In this document: piece by piece, positions 42,998-51,195 of the stretch
How positions within the stretch are numbered: position 1 is the stretch's first letter
Layout: every line of letters begins with the position of its first letter
Assembly: GCF_003591515.1 (NCBI RefSeq)
Contig: NZ_QZCG01000016.1
Coordinates: forward strand, 1 to 64,000
Origin: Paracoccus onubensis
Lineage (GTDB): Bacteria > Pseudomonadota > Alphaproteobacteria > Rhodobacterales > Rhodobacteraceae
Reading direction: 5' to 3'
Length of the DNA stretch: 64,000 nucleotides
The notes under the pieces: model-generated
The model's database searches: none
What the model was told of the DNA's origin: nothing
The model's input: only the letters and a program-made list of their open reading frames with translations
Made by a program: the position numbers and the translations under genes

Positions 42998-43963
42998 GCG
43001 GCCGCTCCCATGTCTCCGGCCAACATCTCGCAGGAAAGCCCAGCGAGGCCGTCGGCGCGCAGCAGAATGGTCAGGCCCTCCATGTCAATGTCTACACGCT
43101 CGACCAGCAGCGCCACGATGCGGGCCTGCTCGGCGGGAAAGAGTTCGCCCCACAGCGGGTCGAGTTGGATCAGCGCGGCACGTGCCTCGGTCTCGCTGAT
43201 GTCGCCGTCCTGCGCCCGCGCTGCCTTGCATGTCCCCGCGACGATCTCGGGTTGGCGGAATACGGCGCGTAGCTGGTCAATGACCGCCGCCTCGATCTCG
43301 CCTGCTGGAACCCGGCCGACCGGACATGCCCCCGCGCCATGCTTCAGCACGGTCTGGCTGACATAGTAGCGATAGAGTCTGCCGCCTTTACGGGTGTGGG
43401 TTGGCGAGAAGGCCACACCGTCCGGTCCGAAGAGTAAACCTTTCAGCAATGCCGGGGTTTCGGCGCGGGTTCGCGCAGCACGTTTGCGGGGACTCTCTTG
43501 CAGGATGGCGTGGACGCGGTCCCACGTCTCGCGGTCGACGATGGCGTCGTGCTCGCCAGGGTAGCTTTCGCCCTTGTGGACCGCCTCGCCGATATAGGTG
43601 CGGTTGTTGAGCATCCGGTAGAGGTACTTCTTGTCGATTGGATTACCGCGCGGAGTACGGATATCACGCGCGGCAGCTTCCCGCGCCAGTTCCGTACATG
43701 AACCGATCTCGAGAAAACGAGTAAAGAACCAGCGGACACTTTCGGTACATTCTTTGTCCACGAGAAGTTTCCGGTTTTCGACCCGGTAGCCATAGGGCGG
43801 CACCCCACCCATCCACAGGCCCTTGCGCCGGGAAGCGGCGAATTTGTCGCGGATGCGCTCAGCCGTGACCTCGCACTCGAATTGGGCGAAGGACAGCAGG
43901 ATGTTCAGCGTTAGCCGTCCCATCGACGTCGTGGTGTTGAAGGCTTGCGTGAGCTCGGCACCG
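42994..43963 (-). pseudogene. Large serine recombinase lacking its N-terminal catalytic part
   Basis: Homology starts abruptly at LTQAFNTTTSMGRLTLNILL and continues through FECEVTAERIRDKFAASRRK, the recombinase domain (CTESVRWFFTRFLEIGSCTE, DKKYLYRMLNNRTYIGEAVH) and the zinc-ribbon-like end to the stop. The first about 115 residues, which hold the catalytic Ser and Arg residues, are missing. In their place the complementary strand encodes a methyltransferase fragment. The longer open frame up to 44400 is only the antisense of that fragment. Catalysis is impossible, but the C-terminal part and its HTH companion may still be expressed. Confidence 0.75.
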
Positions 43964-45162
43964 AGGCTGCGGCGACAGCCATAGATGGCGCTATCGCTAC
44001 GCTGAAACGAAAGTACGACGATACGATCCTGATCGGCGGCCCGCCCTGCCAAGCCTATTCCTTGGTGGGGCGCGTCCGCTCCAGGGGAAAGGTCGGCTAT
44101 ATTCCGGAAGAGGATGCGCGGCACTACCTCTTTCGCGAATACATCCGGGTTCTCGATAAGCTGCGTCCGGCCGCCTTCGTGATGGAAAACGTCAAAGGCA
44201 TGCTTTCGTCTACAGTCGAGAGCCGACTTGTCTTCGAGATGCTGATGGAAGATCTGTCCTCGCTCGGCACGGGTCACGAACACCACTACGAACTTCGTGC
44301 CGTCCGGGTCGAGAATGGCAAAGCCAGCCTGCGGGATGCGACACAACCTTCGGACTTCATCGTGCGCGCCGAGGCGTTTGGAGTCCCGCAGCGTCGCCAC
44401 AGGGTGATCATCGTCGGCATTCGTTCGGACATCGCAGGACAGGCCACAGATGTGGAGATCGCCGTATCGGGGATGGTGCGGACGGTCCGCGATGTCATCG
44501 AAACGATGCCCGCCTTGCGAAGCGGCATCAGCCGCGGCCTCGACGACGCGGCTGCTTGGCGAGGAGAAGTCCTCGACGCCGCGAAGCTGCTGGCCGGCAT
44601 CTCCAAGGGGAAGGACAACCGCGCGCTCCGTAAAGCGTTCCTGTCCGTTTCAGAGCGACTGAAGGACAATACACCTACTGTTCGGGCGGCGACACGGTTG
44701 GCCGATCTGTGGAAGCTCGAGGCCGACGTCCGCGGCCAGAGCCCCGAGGCCCGCGCCGCCGCGCGGCAGGCCATCTCCGTGCCCATCGTCGCCGAGTTGT
44801 TCGCCCTCTGGCAGCAGACATTGCCCCGCATCTCGGGCAAATCGAAGCTGGCCGAGGCCATCCGCTATGCCATCGCCCGGCGCGACATCTTCGAGCGCTT
44901 CCTGACCGACGGCCTGATTGAACTCGACTCCAACATCGTCGAGCGGGCCATCAGGCCCCAGACCATCACTCGCAAGAACAGCCTCTTCGCTGGCTCGGAC
45001 GGCGGTGGCCGCACATGGGCCACCATCGCCACCCTCCTGCAGACCTGCAAGATGAACAACGTCGATCCTACGGCCTGGCTGACGCAGACCCTCGAACGCA
45101 TCGCCAACCAATGGCCGAGCGCCAAAATCGACGCTCTCATGCCTTGGAACTACACGCCCTGA
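43945..45162 (+). pseudogene. In-frame chimera of a C5-cytosine methyltransferase fragment and an IS66 transposase tail
   Basis: Residues about 8-245 come from a DNA C5-methyltransferase: motif IV ILIGGPPCQAYSLVGR with the catalytic Cys, motif VI FVMENVKGML, and motif VIII AFGVPQRRHRVIIVG. The AdoMet motif I (FxGxG) at the start and the target-recognition domain at the end are missing. From about 44695 the frame continues as IS66 TnpC: RLADLWKLEADVRGQSPEAR, then GLIELDSNIVERAIRPQTIT with the third catalytic Glu, and LFAGSDGGGRTWATIATLL. The fusion stays open over 405 codons. Neither part can be active alone. Confidence 0.75.
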
Positions 45163-45184
45163 ACGGCATCAGCTGCCCGCTTAC
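44690..45184 (+). mobile_element. Right-end remnant of an IS66-family element
   Basis: The C-terminal part of the TnpC transposase plus about 20 bases up to CCCGCTTAC (45176-45184), which matches the usual outer end of IS66-family inverted repeats (GTAAGC in the other orientation). The left end, the two small tnpA/tnpB genes and most of tnpC are absent, so this is a one-ended deletion product. Confidence 0.6.
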
Positions 45185-45210
45185 ACCTGATGACCCTTCA
45201 AGGGGCGACT

Positions 45211-46239
45211 TTATGCGGTTAGCAGTTCAGCATAATCAAACATAGGTCCAATTTCGAGGAATTCAGGCTGCATCGGTTGCCGAGGCATGTCGTAGGCTTC
45301 CATGACAATACGCACTTCGCGTTGATAGGCATAGCCGAAGTGCTTGGACATCTGGTGGACCCGTACCTTATTGAAATCCCTATAGGGATCATAGTAGGTT
45401 ACAGGGCCGTAGTGCGGCTTCCATCGGGGATATCGTGCAAGAAAACTAGATATCACGCGCTGCGCGAAGAGTTGAGGATCGCGAATTATAAGCGCGGCAT
45501 CAGCGTTGAAATCGGTCGGCATACGGTAATGGATTCCGTCACAGAGGCTGGGCAGAAAGTAATTGGGGGCCTCAATCGGCAACACAAGATCGTCGTCTCC
45601 ATATTCCAACCGGATCCCCTGAAAAGTGGTGTGATGGATTCCCTTGAGCCTTTCGCGGAAGGTTGGGATGAAGAAAGTTCGGTGGATTTCATCATCCCTA
45701 ACCGCGGGATTGTGGACGTGATCGTTGTAATATGAGGCAGGTGATATACGTACTCGCCCTGCCTGAAGCATGGGTTCAAGATGCTGGCGCTGGCCATATT
45801 TGACGGTGAAAGGTTCGGGCGGAGCTGAATATCCTTCGAAGATTTTGGCTGCGACCGGTGCGCCATTCGAAAAATACTTGCCCGCCGGGGCTGTAGCTTC
45901 CTGAAGGATTGATTTCTCCGGCATTCCTCCTGTTCGAATCCCATATTCCTCGAGCATATGAGTGAACTTTTCCATGAACGCATGCTCGCTGCTGATCGGC
46001 AGCGGCACGATCTTCGATTTTTCACTTAACTCGGTAACGTTATTAAAAATATCCTTGAACCGAGAAGCCAGACGGTCGTCCGGCGCACCGAGTAGGTAGG
46101 GGAATGACACGTATTCATGGCGCCAACTTTCGTGCAGTGAGACCTTTCCGTTCTGGCTGGCTGCCTTTTTTTCAAGCTGACGACACCTGGCTTCCATCCA
46201 TGCCGCACGGTCTTTCAGCTGGTCCAAGGTGACGGTCAT
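45211..46239 (-). CDS. DUF2971-like protein of unknown function
   Basis: A 342-residue soluble protein. The N-terminal 130 residues are helical. From about residue 160 it follows the plan of DUF2971 proteins: YGQRQHLEPMLQAGRVRISP with SYYNDHVHNP, then GIRLEYGDDDLV, VTYYDPYRDFNK and a late HFGYAYQREVRIVME (K/R ... Y-x-R-E-x-R pattern). DUF2971 genes are frequent in defence islands, where they may be effectors of abortive infection, but the reaction is unknown. It lies between IS66 debris and the PIN-like gene on the same strand as the latter, with a 460-base gap. AT content is higher than in the core. Confidence 0.6.
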   Translation of the reverse strand: MTVTLDQLKDRAAWMEARCRQLEKKAASQNGKVSLHESWRHEYVSFPYLLGAPDDRLASRFKDIFNNVTELSEKSKIVPLPISSEHAFMEKFTHMLEEYGIRTGGMPEKSILQEATAPAGKYFSNGAPVAAKIFEGYSAPPEPFTVKYGQRQHLEPMLQAGRVRISPASYYNDHVHNPAVRDDEIHRTFFIPTFRERLKGIHHTTFQGIRLEYGDDDLVLPIEAPNYFLPSLCDGIHYRMPTDFNADAALIIRDPQLFAQRVISSFLARYPRWKPHYGPVTYYDPYRDFNKVRVHQMSKHFGYAYQREVRIVMEAYDMPRQPMQPEFLEIGPMFDYAELLTA

Positions 46240-46698
46240 GTCGGAAACCTAACAATTACGGATCGAGGAAGCGTGGCTGATTATTTGTCAAGTTCAAACC
46301 AACTCGCCAAGTGCCTTGAGCCCCATCGGCGAACATTTTTCGCTCTATGTGACATTCGCTTTGGGCAATCGAGCAAATTCTTTGACGTGATCTTATTAGG
46401 GTAGCAAGCGGACGAAAGGAGGAAGCCACCCAGAAGTCGGTTCTGGGCTTCGAACAACGGCTCCAGGCGGGCGCCTTCTGCCGTGCGACAGGGCACGCCA
46501 AGGTTGTCGGCCCGAAGCAGGCCTTCGCGCTAGGCGCGGCAGATGGCCGTTTCCCACAGCCCTTTCACGACATTCATGCTGTGGGCAGCAGGACACAGAG
46601 CCCTGGCCCGAAGGTTCACACAGTCGTCGTTTGCTACGCTTTATGCAAATGACCGCACTTCGCTATCGTGACGGCCCAATATTCCACGGGATGTTCTC
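46240..46698. other. Gene-free spacer with degraded coding traces
   Basis: I see no intact gene. On the minus strand a short stretch near 46430-46520 reads RADNLGVPCRTAEGARLEPL in an open frame interrupted by a stop (near 46533), which may be a worn fragment of unknown origin. No element ends are evident. Confidence 0.3.
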
Positions 46699-48819
46699 CT
46701 ACAAGAGTTGATCCGGCGGCTTTCCCTCAGAGTTGTTTGGGTGAGTAAGCGAAAAGCGTGAACCATCCCACTCGATTTCAAATTGGGAAAGTTTCTTATT
46801 GAGTCGACGAAGGCAAGCCTCGTTTTTAAGCCTTTCGAAGGCAAGTGACGCCGAAGTGCTGGTGCCAATCAGTTGATTTCCCGTTATCGTTAGATAACCA
46901 AGAACAATTGCAATCAGAGTCGAAACCCATGCAACCAATCTCGAAGTCTCCAAAAGCATTGGAGCACAAAAAAGTACGGCAATTAGCATTCCGATAATTC
47001 GGCGTGCGTTTCTTTTCGTTGACAGCTTTCCCTCAACATATTGAAATAGGGCCTCAATTGCCTCTCTGTCCTCTGCTAACTTCGAATCTATGAGGCTCTG
47101 AAATGATTCTTTTAATGCCTTTTCTTCACCAAGTTTTTCCTGAATTTTTTTGAGCGCTTTTTTGCTTTTAGTCTTTTCAGCTTGAACAGCCTCAGCCCCG
47201 CGCCTGCGTTCTTCTTCAAGGTGCGGGTGGACCATTTCTTGAAAGAGTTCCGCCACATTATCTGACGTGACAACGCTGGCAGTGCCGAGCGTCTTATCCA
47301 TCAATGCCTGTGCACTTCGGTGTTGGGACACCAATAGGTCTAATTGCCGCGTTTTCTCTGGATCACCTAGGTCATCAGTGAGCTTTTTGACTGCTTCAAC
47401 GACACCAGGGCGGATCGCCAATACTCTTTCACAATTTGCGAGCAAAAGACGTTTTGGGATCTCAAAGTCTTGTTTGCCAAGACCAGTTCGCAACCAGATG
47501 GAAGCTGTAAGGTACCTACGATGCACAATCGGTGGTGTCACGCTTGGTGACATGAGGCCGAGCTCAACACACTTCTTTCTAGTTAGTTGAGCAACAAGAC
47601 CATTTCTTGTAGCGAGAACGAAGCGCGATCGAAAGATGTCTCGATCTTCATGCCCATGACGTTGCCTCATGACCAGCGTGGTTACGTCTGCATCGTGTTG
47701 GCGCGCATCGGGTCTCTGCTGAAAAGTCAGAGCGCCATAAATTTCGGTCCAATGCGTCTCTTGGAAATACTGATGCTCGGAAGGTATTTGATCCAGCGTC
47801 CGATGAGTAACGCTTATTCCCAGTGATGTAAGGATCGCCTCGGGGTCTGCGTTCACTTGAATCACGAAGTCGTGCATAACTTCATTTCTCGCCAACGCTT
47901 GTGCCGTGGGTCCTGTCGGGCGAGGATTTTGAAGGACGGCTCCGAGATTCCTTTTTATTTCCTCAATACTCTGACCAAATACCCGAACCCGGGCCCCGAT
48001 GCGCTTGAGCTCGTCCACGACCGGTACTGTGTTTTCGCGCGCAGCTTTTCCCGACACTCCCAAGTATTCCATCGCAACAGGAGCATCTAAGTAAACTACC
48101 AAATTCGAAGCTTCGACAGGCGTGGCCGGCTTTACAAAGTCCTGAACGACTTCTGTGAGCAATCCAATTGAAGCGATACGCGCTAACCGATCTCCTGTTT
48201 CTGGCCTTGAACGAATTGCCTCATCTACAAACCGCGCGCAAAGGAATTTCTCTTCAGAGGTCAAGTCTGTAGTTCTGGGTATGTCCACCAACTGACGCAT
48301 AGTCCCACTTGGGGACTTTTCGATTCGTGTTGAAAAATTAATGTTTTTCTCGCTAAAAGCTTCAACGTAAAGAAGCCACTCAATCAAGATATCCTCAAAC
48401 TCTTCTACTTCCCTAGGTATTGCAGTAAGTGGCGATAACCCTTCGGAGAACACCTTGAATTCTTCTGCCAACGAGCGAAGCTCTTGATTCGCGGTGCTGT
48501 CAGCGGTGTCAACTTGCTCAAGACCTGGCAACGTGATGTGAAAGGTTGTAGGCTCGGTGCTGGGATCATCTGCGGTCAACCACCCAGCCTCGACAAGGCG
48601 AGGCAGAAATACCTCTACAACGTCGGAGTTAAAATTCCACTTGTAAGTGTCACGGACTTCACGGGCGAAACCTTCAACATCAAACGGATGACCCTGCTTC
48701 GGGCGGAGAATTGGGTCGAAAAAAGGGAGCAGGCGCCCTATTACATCCGACGCATTTCCTCCCAACCCGCTGAGAGTTCCATAAATGCGGGCTGCGCTGC
48801 GAGTAAGGTTTGAGGGCAT
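46699..48819 (-). CDS. PIN-like nuclease-domain protein with coiled coil and two C-terminal membrane helices
   Basis: A 706-residue, AT-rich gene not resembling its neighbours in base use. Residues 1-100 look like a winged-helix module (WNFNSDVVEVFLPRLVEAGW). A helical linker follows. Residues about 238-420 have PIN-domain order: strand LVVYLDAPVAMEYLG with Asp245, acidic SIEEIKRNL (Glu286/287), ARQHDADVTTLVM with Asp376 and Asp378, and the strand FVLATRNGLVAQ in the place of the final T/S-x-D/N. Residues about 535-600 are a charged coiled coil (EEERRRGAEAVQAEKTKSKK). Two membrane helices (about 607-625 and 629-646) precede a short basic end. This suggests a membrane-tethered nuclease, possibly for phage or plasmid defence. 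The family is not recognised. Confidence 0.7.
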   Translation of the reverse strand: MPSNLTRSAARIYGTLSGLGGNASDVIGRLLPFFDPILRPKQGHPFDVEGFAREVRDTYKWNFNSDVVEVFLPRLVEAGWLTADDPSTEPTTFHITLPGLEQVDTADSTANQELRSLAEEFKVFSEGLSPLTAIPREVEEFEDILIEWLLYVEAFSEKNINFSTRIEKSPSGTMRQLVDIPRTTDLTSEEKFLCARFVDEAIRSRPETGDRLARIASIGLLTEVVQDFVKPATPVEASNLVVYLDAPVAMEYLGVSGKAARENTVPVVDELKRIGARVRVFGQSIEEIKRNLGAVLQNPRPTGPTAQALARNEVMHDFVIQVNADPEAILTSLGISVTHRTLDQIPSEHQYFQETHWTEIYGALTFQQRPDARQHDADVTTLVMRQRHGHEDRDIFRSRFVLATRNGLVAQLTRKKCVELGLMSPSVTPPIVHRRYLTASIWLRTGLGKQDFEIPKRLLLANCERVLAIRPGVVEAVKKLTDDLGDPEKTRQLDLLVSQHRSAQALMDKTLGTASVVTSDNVAELFQEMVHPHLEEERRRGAEAVQAEKTKSKKALKKIQEKLGEEKALKESFQSLIDSKLAEDREAIEALFQYVEGKLSTKRNARRIIGMLIAVLFCAPMLLETSRLVAWVSTLIAIVLGYLTITGNQLIGTSTSASLAFERLKNEACLRRLNKKLSQFEIEWDGSRFSLTHPNNSEGKPPDQLL

Positions 48820-49560
48820 GTCTATCCGTTAATTACTGTAATGTTATTAAACATAGACGCATTTGTAGTAAATTTCCCAGCGAAACCTCCGAGGCGACCG
48901 AAAACTGACGTTCGAACGATGCATCCGGAATGTCGGCTCAGGACCGGGGCAAGTCGATGCAGTGCCTCCGGCGATTACAATTTTGCAAAGCTCACTTTCT
49001 GCACACCGCCGCTATTTGTCCTGGACGCAGGGAACGACTGCTTTCCGCGCCTCAGGCGGTTTCGGCTGGGTGGCTTCTGCAGTCTGCTTGAGCGTCCGCT
49101 ATCTCGGTGTTGCTGCGGCTGCGTTGCCGCACTGCCGTCAGTCGGCTCTCCGCCCTCCTTAGCAGGTTTATCGTCCCTCTCGCTGCGGTTCTCCCGAACG
49201 GCGGCTTTGCCAGTTTTGCCGCAACTGCCACGCCGCACCGTCGTCAGGCGGCTCTCCGTCCATTGTGTTGAAAAAACTCTGCAACCGTACCTCATGGGTC
49301 AACTTTGCGGAATGATGCTCCGTTTTACTCCCGTTGTAGTCGGAAATCGCGCAAGTAATGCCTCGAGAAGGAACAATGTTCTGCATTTTTGACGGTGCGG
49401 AACGGTGCAAAGAGTTTTTCAACATAATCCGCCCCATCCTGCCGGACGCCGACGGTTGTTGCGTTGCGACACCTCCACGTTAGAAAGCCAAACTACGAAA
49501 GTTTGATCCCTGTTTCATTTGGCATGCGTCTCTGAAATCGAAGTGTTCAGCTAACTGAAA
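48820..49560. repeat. Gene-poor stretch with a direct repeat and an inverted repeat
   Basis: No credible gene is seen. A 27-base direct repeat (49126-49152 and 49232-49258, 24 of 27 identical, ending GTCxGxCGGCTCTCCG-like) is followed by an imperfect inverted pair: GTTGAAAAAACTCTGCAACC (49267-49286) and GGTGCAAAGAGTTTTTCAAC (49404-49423), about 120 bases apart. The latter may be ends of a small non-coding element. One open plus-strand frame (48841-49392) is Cys/Leu/Arg-rich without fold-like periodicity and is not believed. Confidence 0.4.
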
Positions 49561-49737
49561 ATTAATCAAATATATTTCAATGGCTTGCAGAAATTCACTA
49601 AATCGGCACAGTCATCAGGTCCAGAGAATATCGGCGCTGAGAGATCGTTTCCGGGCCTCGCCGCTCCAAGGCCAGTCCTTAGCCCCACCCGCATAACCCT
49701 CGAAAACAACAAGAAAATCCGGTCGCAGCCGGATCGG

Positions 49738-49751
49738 GAGAAACGTTTCTC
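49738..49751. terminator. Palindrome just beyond tRNA-Ser
   Basis: The perfect palindrome GAGAAACGTTTCTC lies 10 bases after the 3' end of the tRNA gene on the minus strand. It may act as a short terminator or processing hairpin. There is no long T-run. Confidence 0.4.
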
Positions 49752-49760
49752 AAGGGCAAG

Positions 49761-49850
49761 TGGCGGAGCGAGAGGGATTCGAACCCTCGAGACGGTTCCC
49801 CGCCTACACACTTTCCAGGCGTGCGCCTTCGACCACTCGGCCACCGCTCC
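49761..49850 (-). tRNA. tRNA-Ser, anticodon GGA
   Basis: On the minus strand the gene starts GGAGCGGTGGCCGAGTGGTC and ends with the T arm GGTTCGAATCCCTCTCGCTC, then CGCCA. Acceptor halves GGAGCGG / C-CGCTCC pair fully and CCA is encoded. The anticodon loop CTGGAAA gives anticodon GGA (serine, codons UCC/UCU). A long variable arm (GGCGGGGAACCGTC region) is as expected for a class II tRNA. The 3' end points towards the plastic region at lower coordinates, the usual orientation for an island integration site. Confidence 0.95.
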
Positions 49851-49889
49851 GTGAGGGCTGCTCTAACCTGCTGCGGCGCGCTGTGCAAG

Positions 49890-50477
49890 TCACAGCTTGG
49901 CAATTCGTTTCTGCAACTCGGCCAGTTGCTTGCGGATCTCGGCCATGTCGTCGGAGTCGTCCGCTGCCGGCTGCTCTGACTCACCGTCTTTGCCGCCGGT
50001 TTCCGGCATCTCCTCGGGTTCCGGGCCAGAGGCGCCGGACCAGCCGCCCATCATCGCGCGCAGGAACATCTGTTGCTGGCGCTGCATCGCCTCAAAGCCG
50101 GGAACCGTGCCGATCGGGTTCGGCATGGACGCCATGTTCTCCATCAGCTTGGACTGGCTTTCGCGCAGCATCTCGAAACTTGCGGCAAGGAATTGCGGAA
50201 CTACGGAATTCGTACTCGACGCATAGCTGCGGACCAGATCGGTCAGGACGTCGATGGGCAGGACATTTTCGCCCCGGCTTTCATGCTCGGCGATGATCTG
50301 AAGAAGATATTGCCGCGTCAGGTCGTCGCCCGATTTGAGATCGACGATCTTGACCTCGCGTCCGTCGCGGATGAAGGCGGCGATATCCTCGAGCGTGACA
50401 TAGTCGCTGGTTTCAGTGTTGTAGAGCCGGCGGCTGGCATATCGCTTGATCAGCAAAGGAGCAGATTTTGTGGCCAT
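49890..50477 (-). CDS. phaR: Polyhydroxyalkanoate synthesis repressor PhaR
   Basis: A 195-residue repressor that binds both PHA and DNA and controls phasin synthesis. The N-terminal DNA/PHB-binding domain is textbook: LLIKRYASRRLYNTETSDYV, LEDIAAFIRDGREVKIVDLK and LTRQYLLQIIAEHESRGENV. A Met/Gln-rich middle (MQRQQQMFLRAMMGGWSG) and an acidic tail with a final short coiled coil (DDMAEIRKQLAELQKRIAKL) follow. It lies downstream of phaP. A CTGC-N3-GCA site about 40 bases before its start suggests autoregulation. Confidence 0.95.
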   Translation of the reverse strand: MATKSAPLLIKRYASRRLYNTETSDYVTLEDIAAFIRDGREVKIVDLKSGDDLTRQYLLQIIAEHESRGENVLPIDVLTDLVRSYASSTNSVVPQFLAASFEMLRESQSKLMENMASMPNPIGTVPGFEAMQRQQQMFLRAMMGGWSGASGPEPEEMPETGGKDGESEQPAADDSDDMAEIRKQLAELQKRIAKL

Positions 50478-50514
50478 TGGGGGCCCTTTTCTTGGTCCGT
50501 TTCCCGAATGATGA

Positions 50515-50525
50515 TTGCAGTGCAG
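50515..50525. promoter_or_regulatory. Probable PhaR autoregulatory site
   Basis: TTGCAGTGCAG reads on the minus strand CTGCACTGCAA, matching the CTGC-N3-GCAG consensus described for PhaR of Paracoccus denitrificans except for the final base. It lies 38 bases upstream of the phaR start. Confidence 0.5.
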
Positions 50526-50581
50526 CGAAAAGGCAAAGAAAAAAATTCCCCGTCCGCACGCCGGCCAAAGCGTCGCGTATG

Positions 50582-50607
50582 AAAAAAGGGGCGGATAACC
50601 GCCCCTT
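50582..50607 (-). terminator. Rho-independent terminator of phaP
   Basis: On the minus strand the arms AAGGGGCGG and CCGCCCCTT enclose TTAT and are followed by TTTTTT. It lies 24 bases after the phasin stop and separates phaP from phaR. Confidence 0.85.
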
Positions 50608-50630
50608 CACGCAAACCGTACCAGCGAAGA

Positions 50631-51083
50631 TTACTTCGCGGCGGTGGTGGCTTTCTTGACAGCGGCCTGCGTGTCGCGGGCGGCTTTCTGCGTGGCCTTC
50701 TGGGTTTCGGACGCGATATCCTTGCCAGCGGTCAGCATCAGGTCAACGGTGTCCATCTGCACTTTCTTGGCGACTTCGGCGAAGGAAGCCATGTGCTCGG
50801 CGACGACTTCAGCCTGAGCCGAAGCGAAATCGGTGACGGCCTTGGCGTAATCCGAAGGCTCTTCCTTGGTGGCGGTCAGTTCACCCATACGGGTGATCGT
50901 GTCCTTGGCCCACTGTGCCGAGATCTCGGTCGAACGCTCGGCAGCGGTCAGGGTGACCTTGGCCAGCTTTTCGTTCAGCGCGTTTTGCGACTTGACGGCT
51001 TCCTGAAAGGACGAGGTGTCGATCGGGAAGTTCGCCAGAATATCCTGGAAGGGTTTGGTGAAGTCGGGCGTCTTGGTAACCAT
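50631..51083 (-). CDS. phaP: Phasin (PHA granule-associated protein)
   Basis: A 150-residue amphipathic helical protein that coats PHA granules. Phasin features are the N-terminal MVTKTPDFTKPFQDILANFP, a long helical core with NEKLAKVTLTAAERSTEISA and QAEVVAEHMASFAEVAKKVQ, and a Lys/Ala-rich end (AAVKKATTAAK). ATG 51083 is preferred because AAAGGAG lies upstream and phasins begin here; a longer in-frame extension up to 51134 is not supported. The upstream region has a PhaR-type operator, so PHA should induce it. Confidence 0.92.
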   Translation of the reverse strand: MVTKTPDFTKPFQDILANFPIDTSSFQEAVKSQNALNEKLAKVTLTAAERSTEISAQWAKDTITRMGELTATKEEPSDYAKAVTDFASAQAEVVAEHMASFAEVAKKVQMDTVDLMLTAGKDIASETQKATQKAARDTQAAVKKATTAAK

Positions 51084-51133
51084 GTCAAATGCTCCTTTGC
51101 GATGCGGTGGCATTGGGGGGAGGAGATGGGCCA

Positions 51134-51156
51134 CTGCTATCTTATTTTCATAGCAG
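51134..51156. repeat. Inverted repeat in the phaP leader
   Basis: CTGCTAT (51134-51140) and ATAGCAG (51150-51156) form a perfect 7-base inverted repeat with a 9-base T-rich spacer, about 50-75 bases upstream of the phasin start. It contains the PhaR half-sites CTGC and GCAG at a wider spacing, so it could be a second operator or a leader hairpin. Confidence 0.4.
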
Positions 51157-51195
51157 CAATATGAATGCTGCAGCGCGGCATTTCAAGAATTTTTT

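Noticed and set aside
43964-44400. N-terminal extension of the minus-strand recombinase
   Set aside because: This part of the open frame is only the complement of the methyltransferase fragment and shows no resolvase catalytic motifs.
43945-44700. Active DNA cytosine methyltransferase
   Set aside because: The catalytic PCQ motif is present, but the AdoMet-binding motif I and the target-recognition and final motifs are missing, so activity is not credible.
48841-49392. 183-codon plus-strand open frame next to tRNA-Ser
   Set aside because: Very rich in Cys, Arg, Leu and Ser without periodicity, no ribosome site, and it spans direct and inverted repeats; non-coding DNA is more likely.
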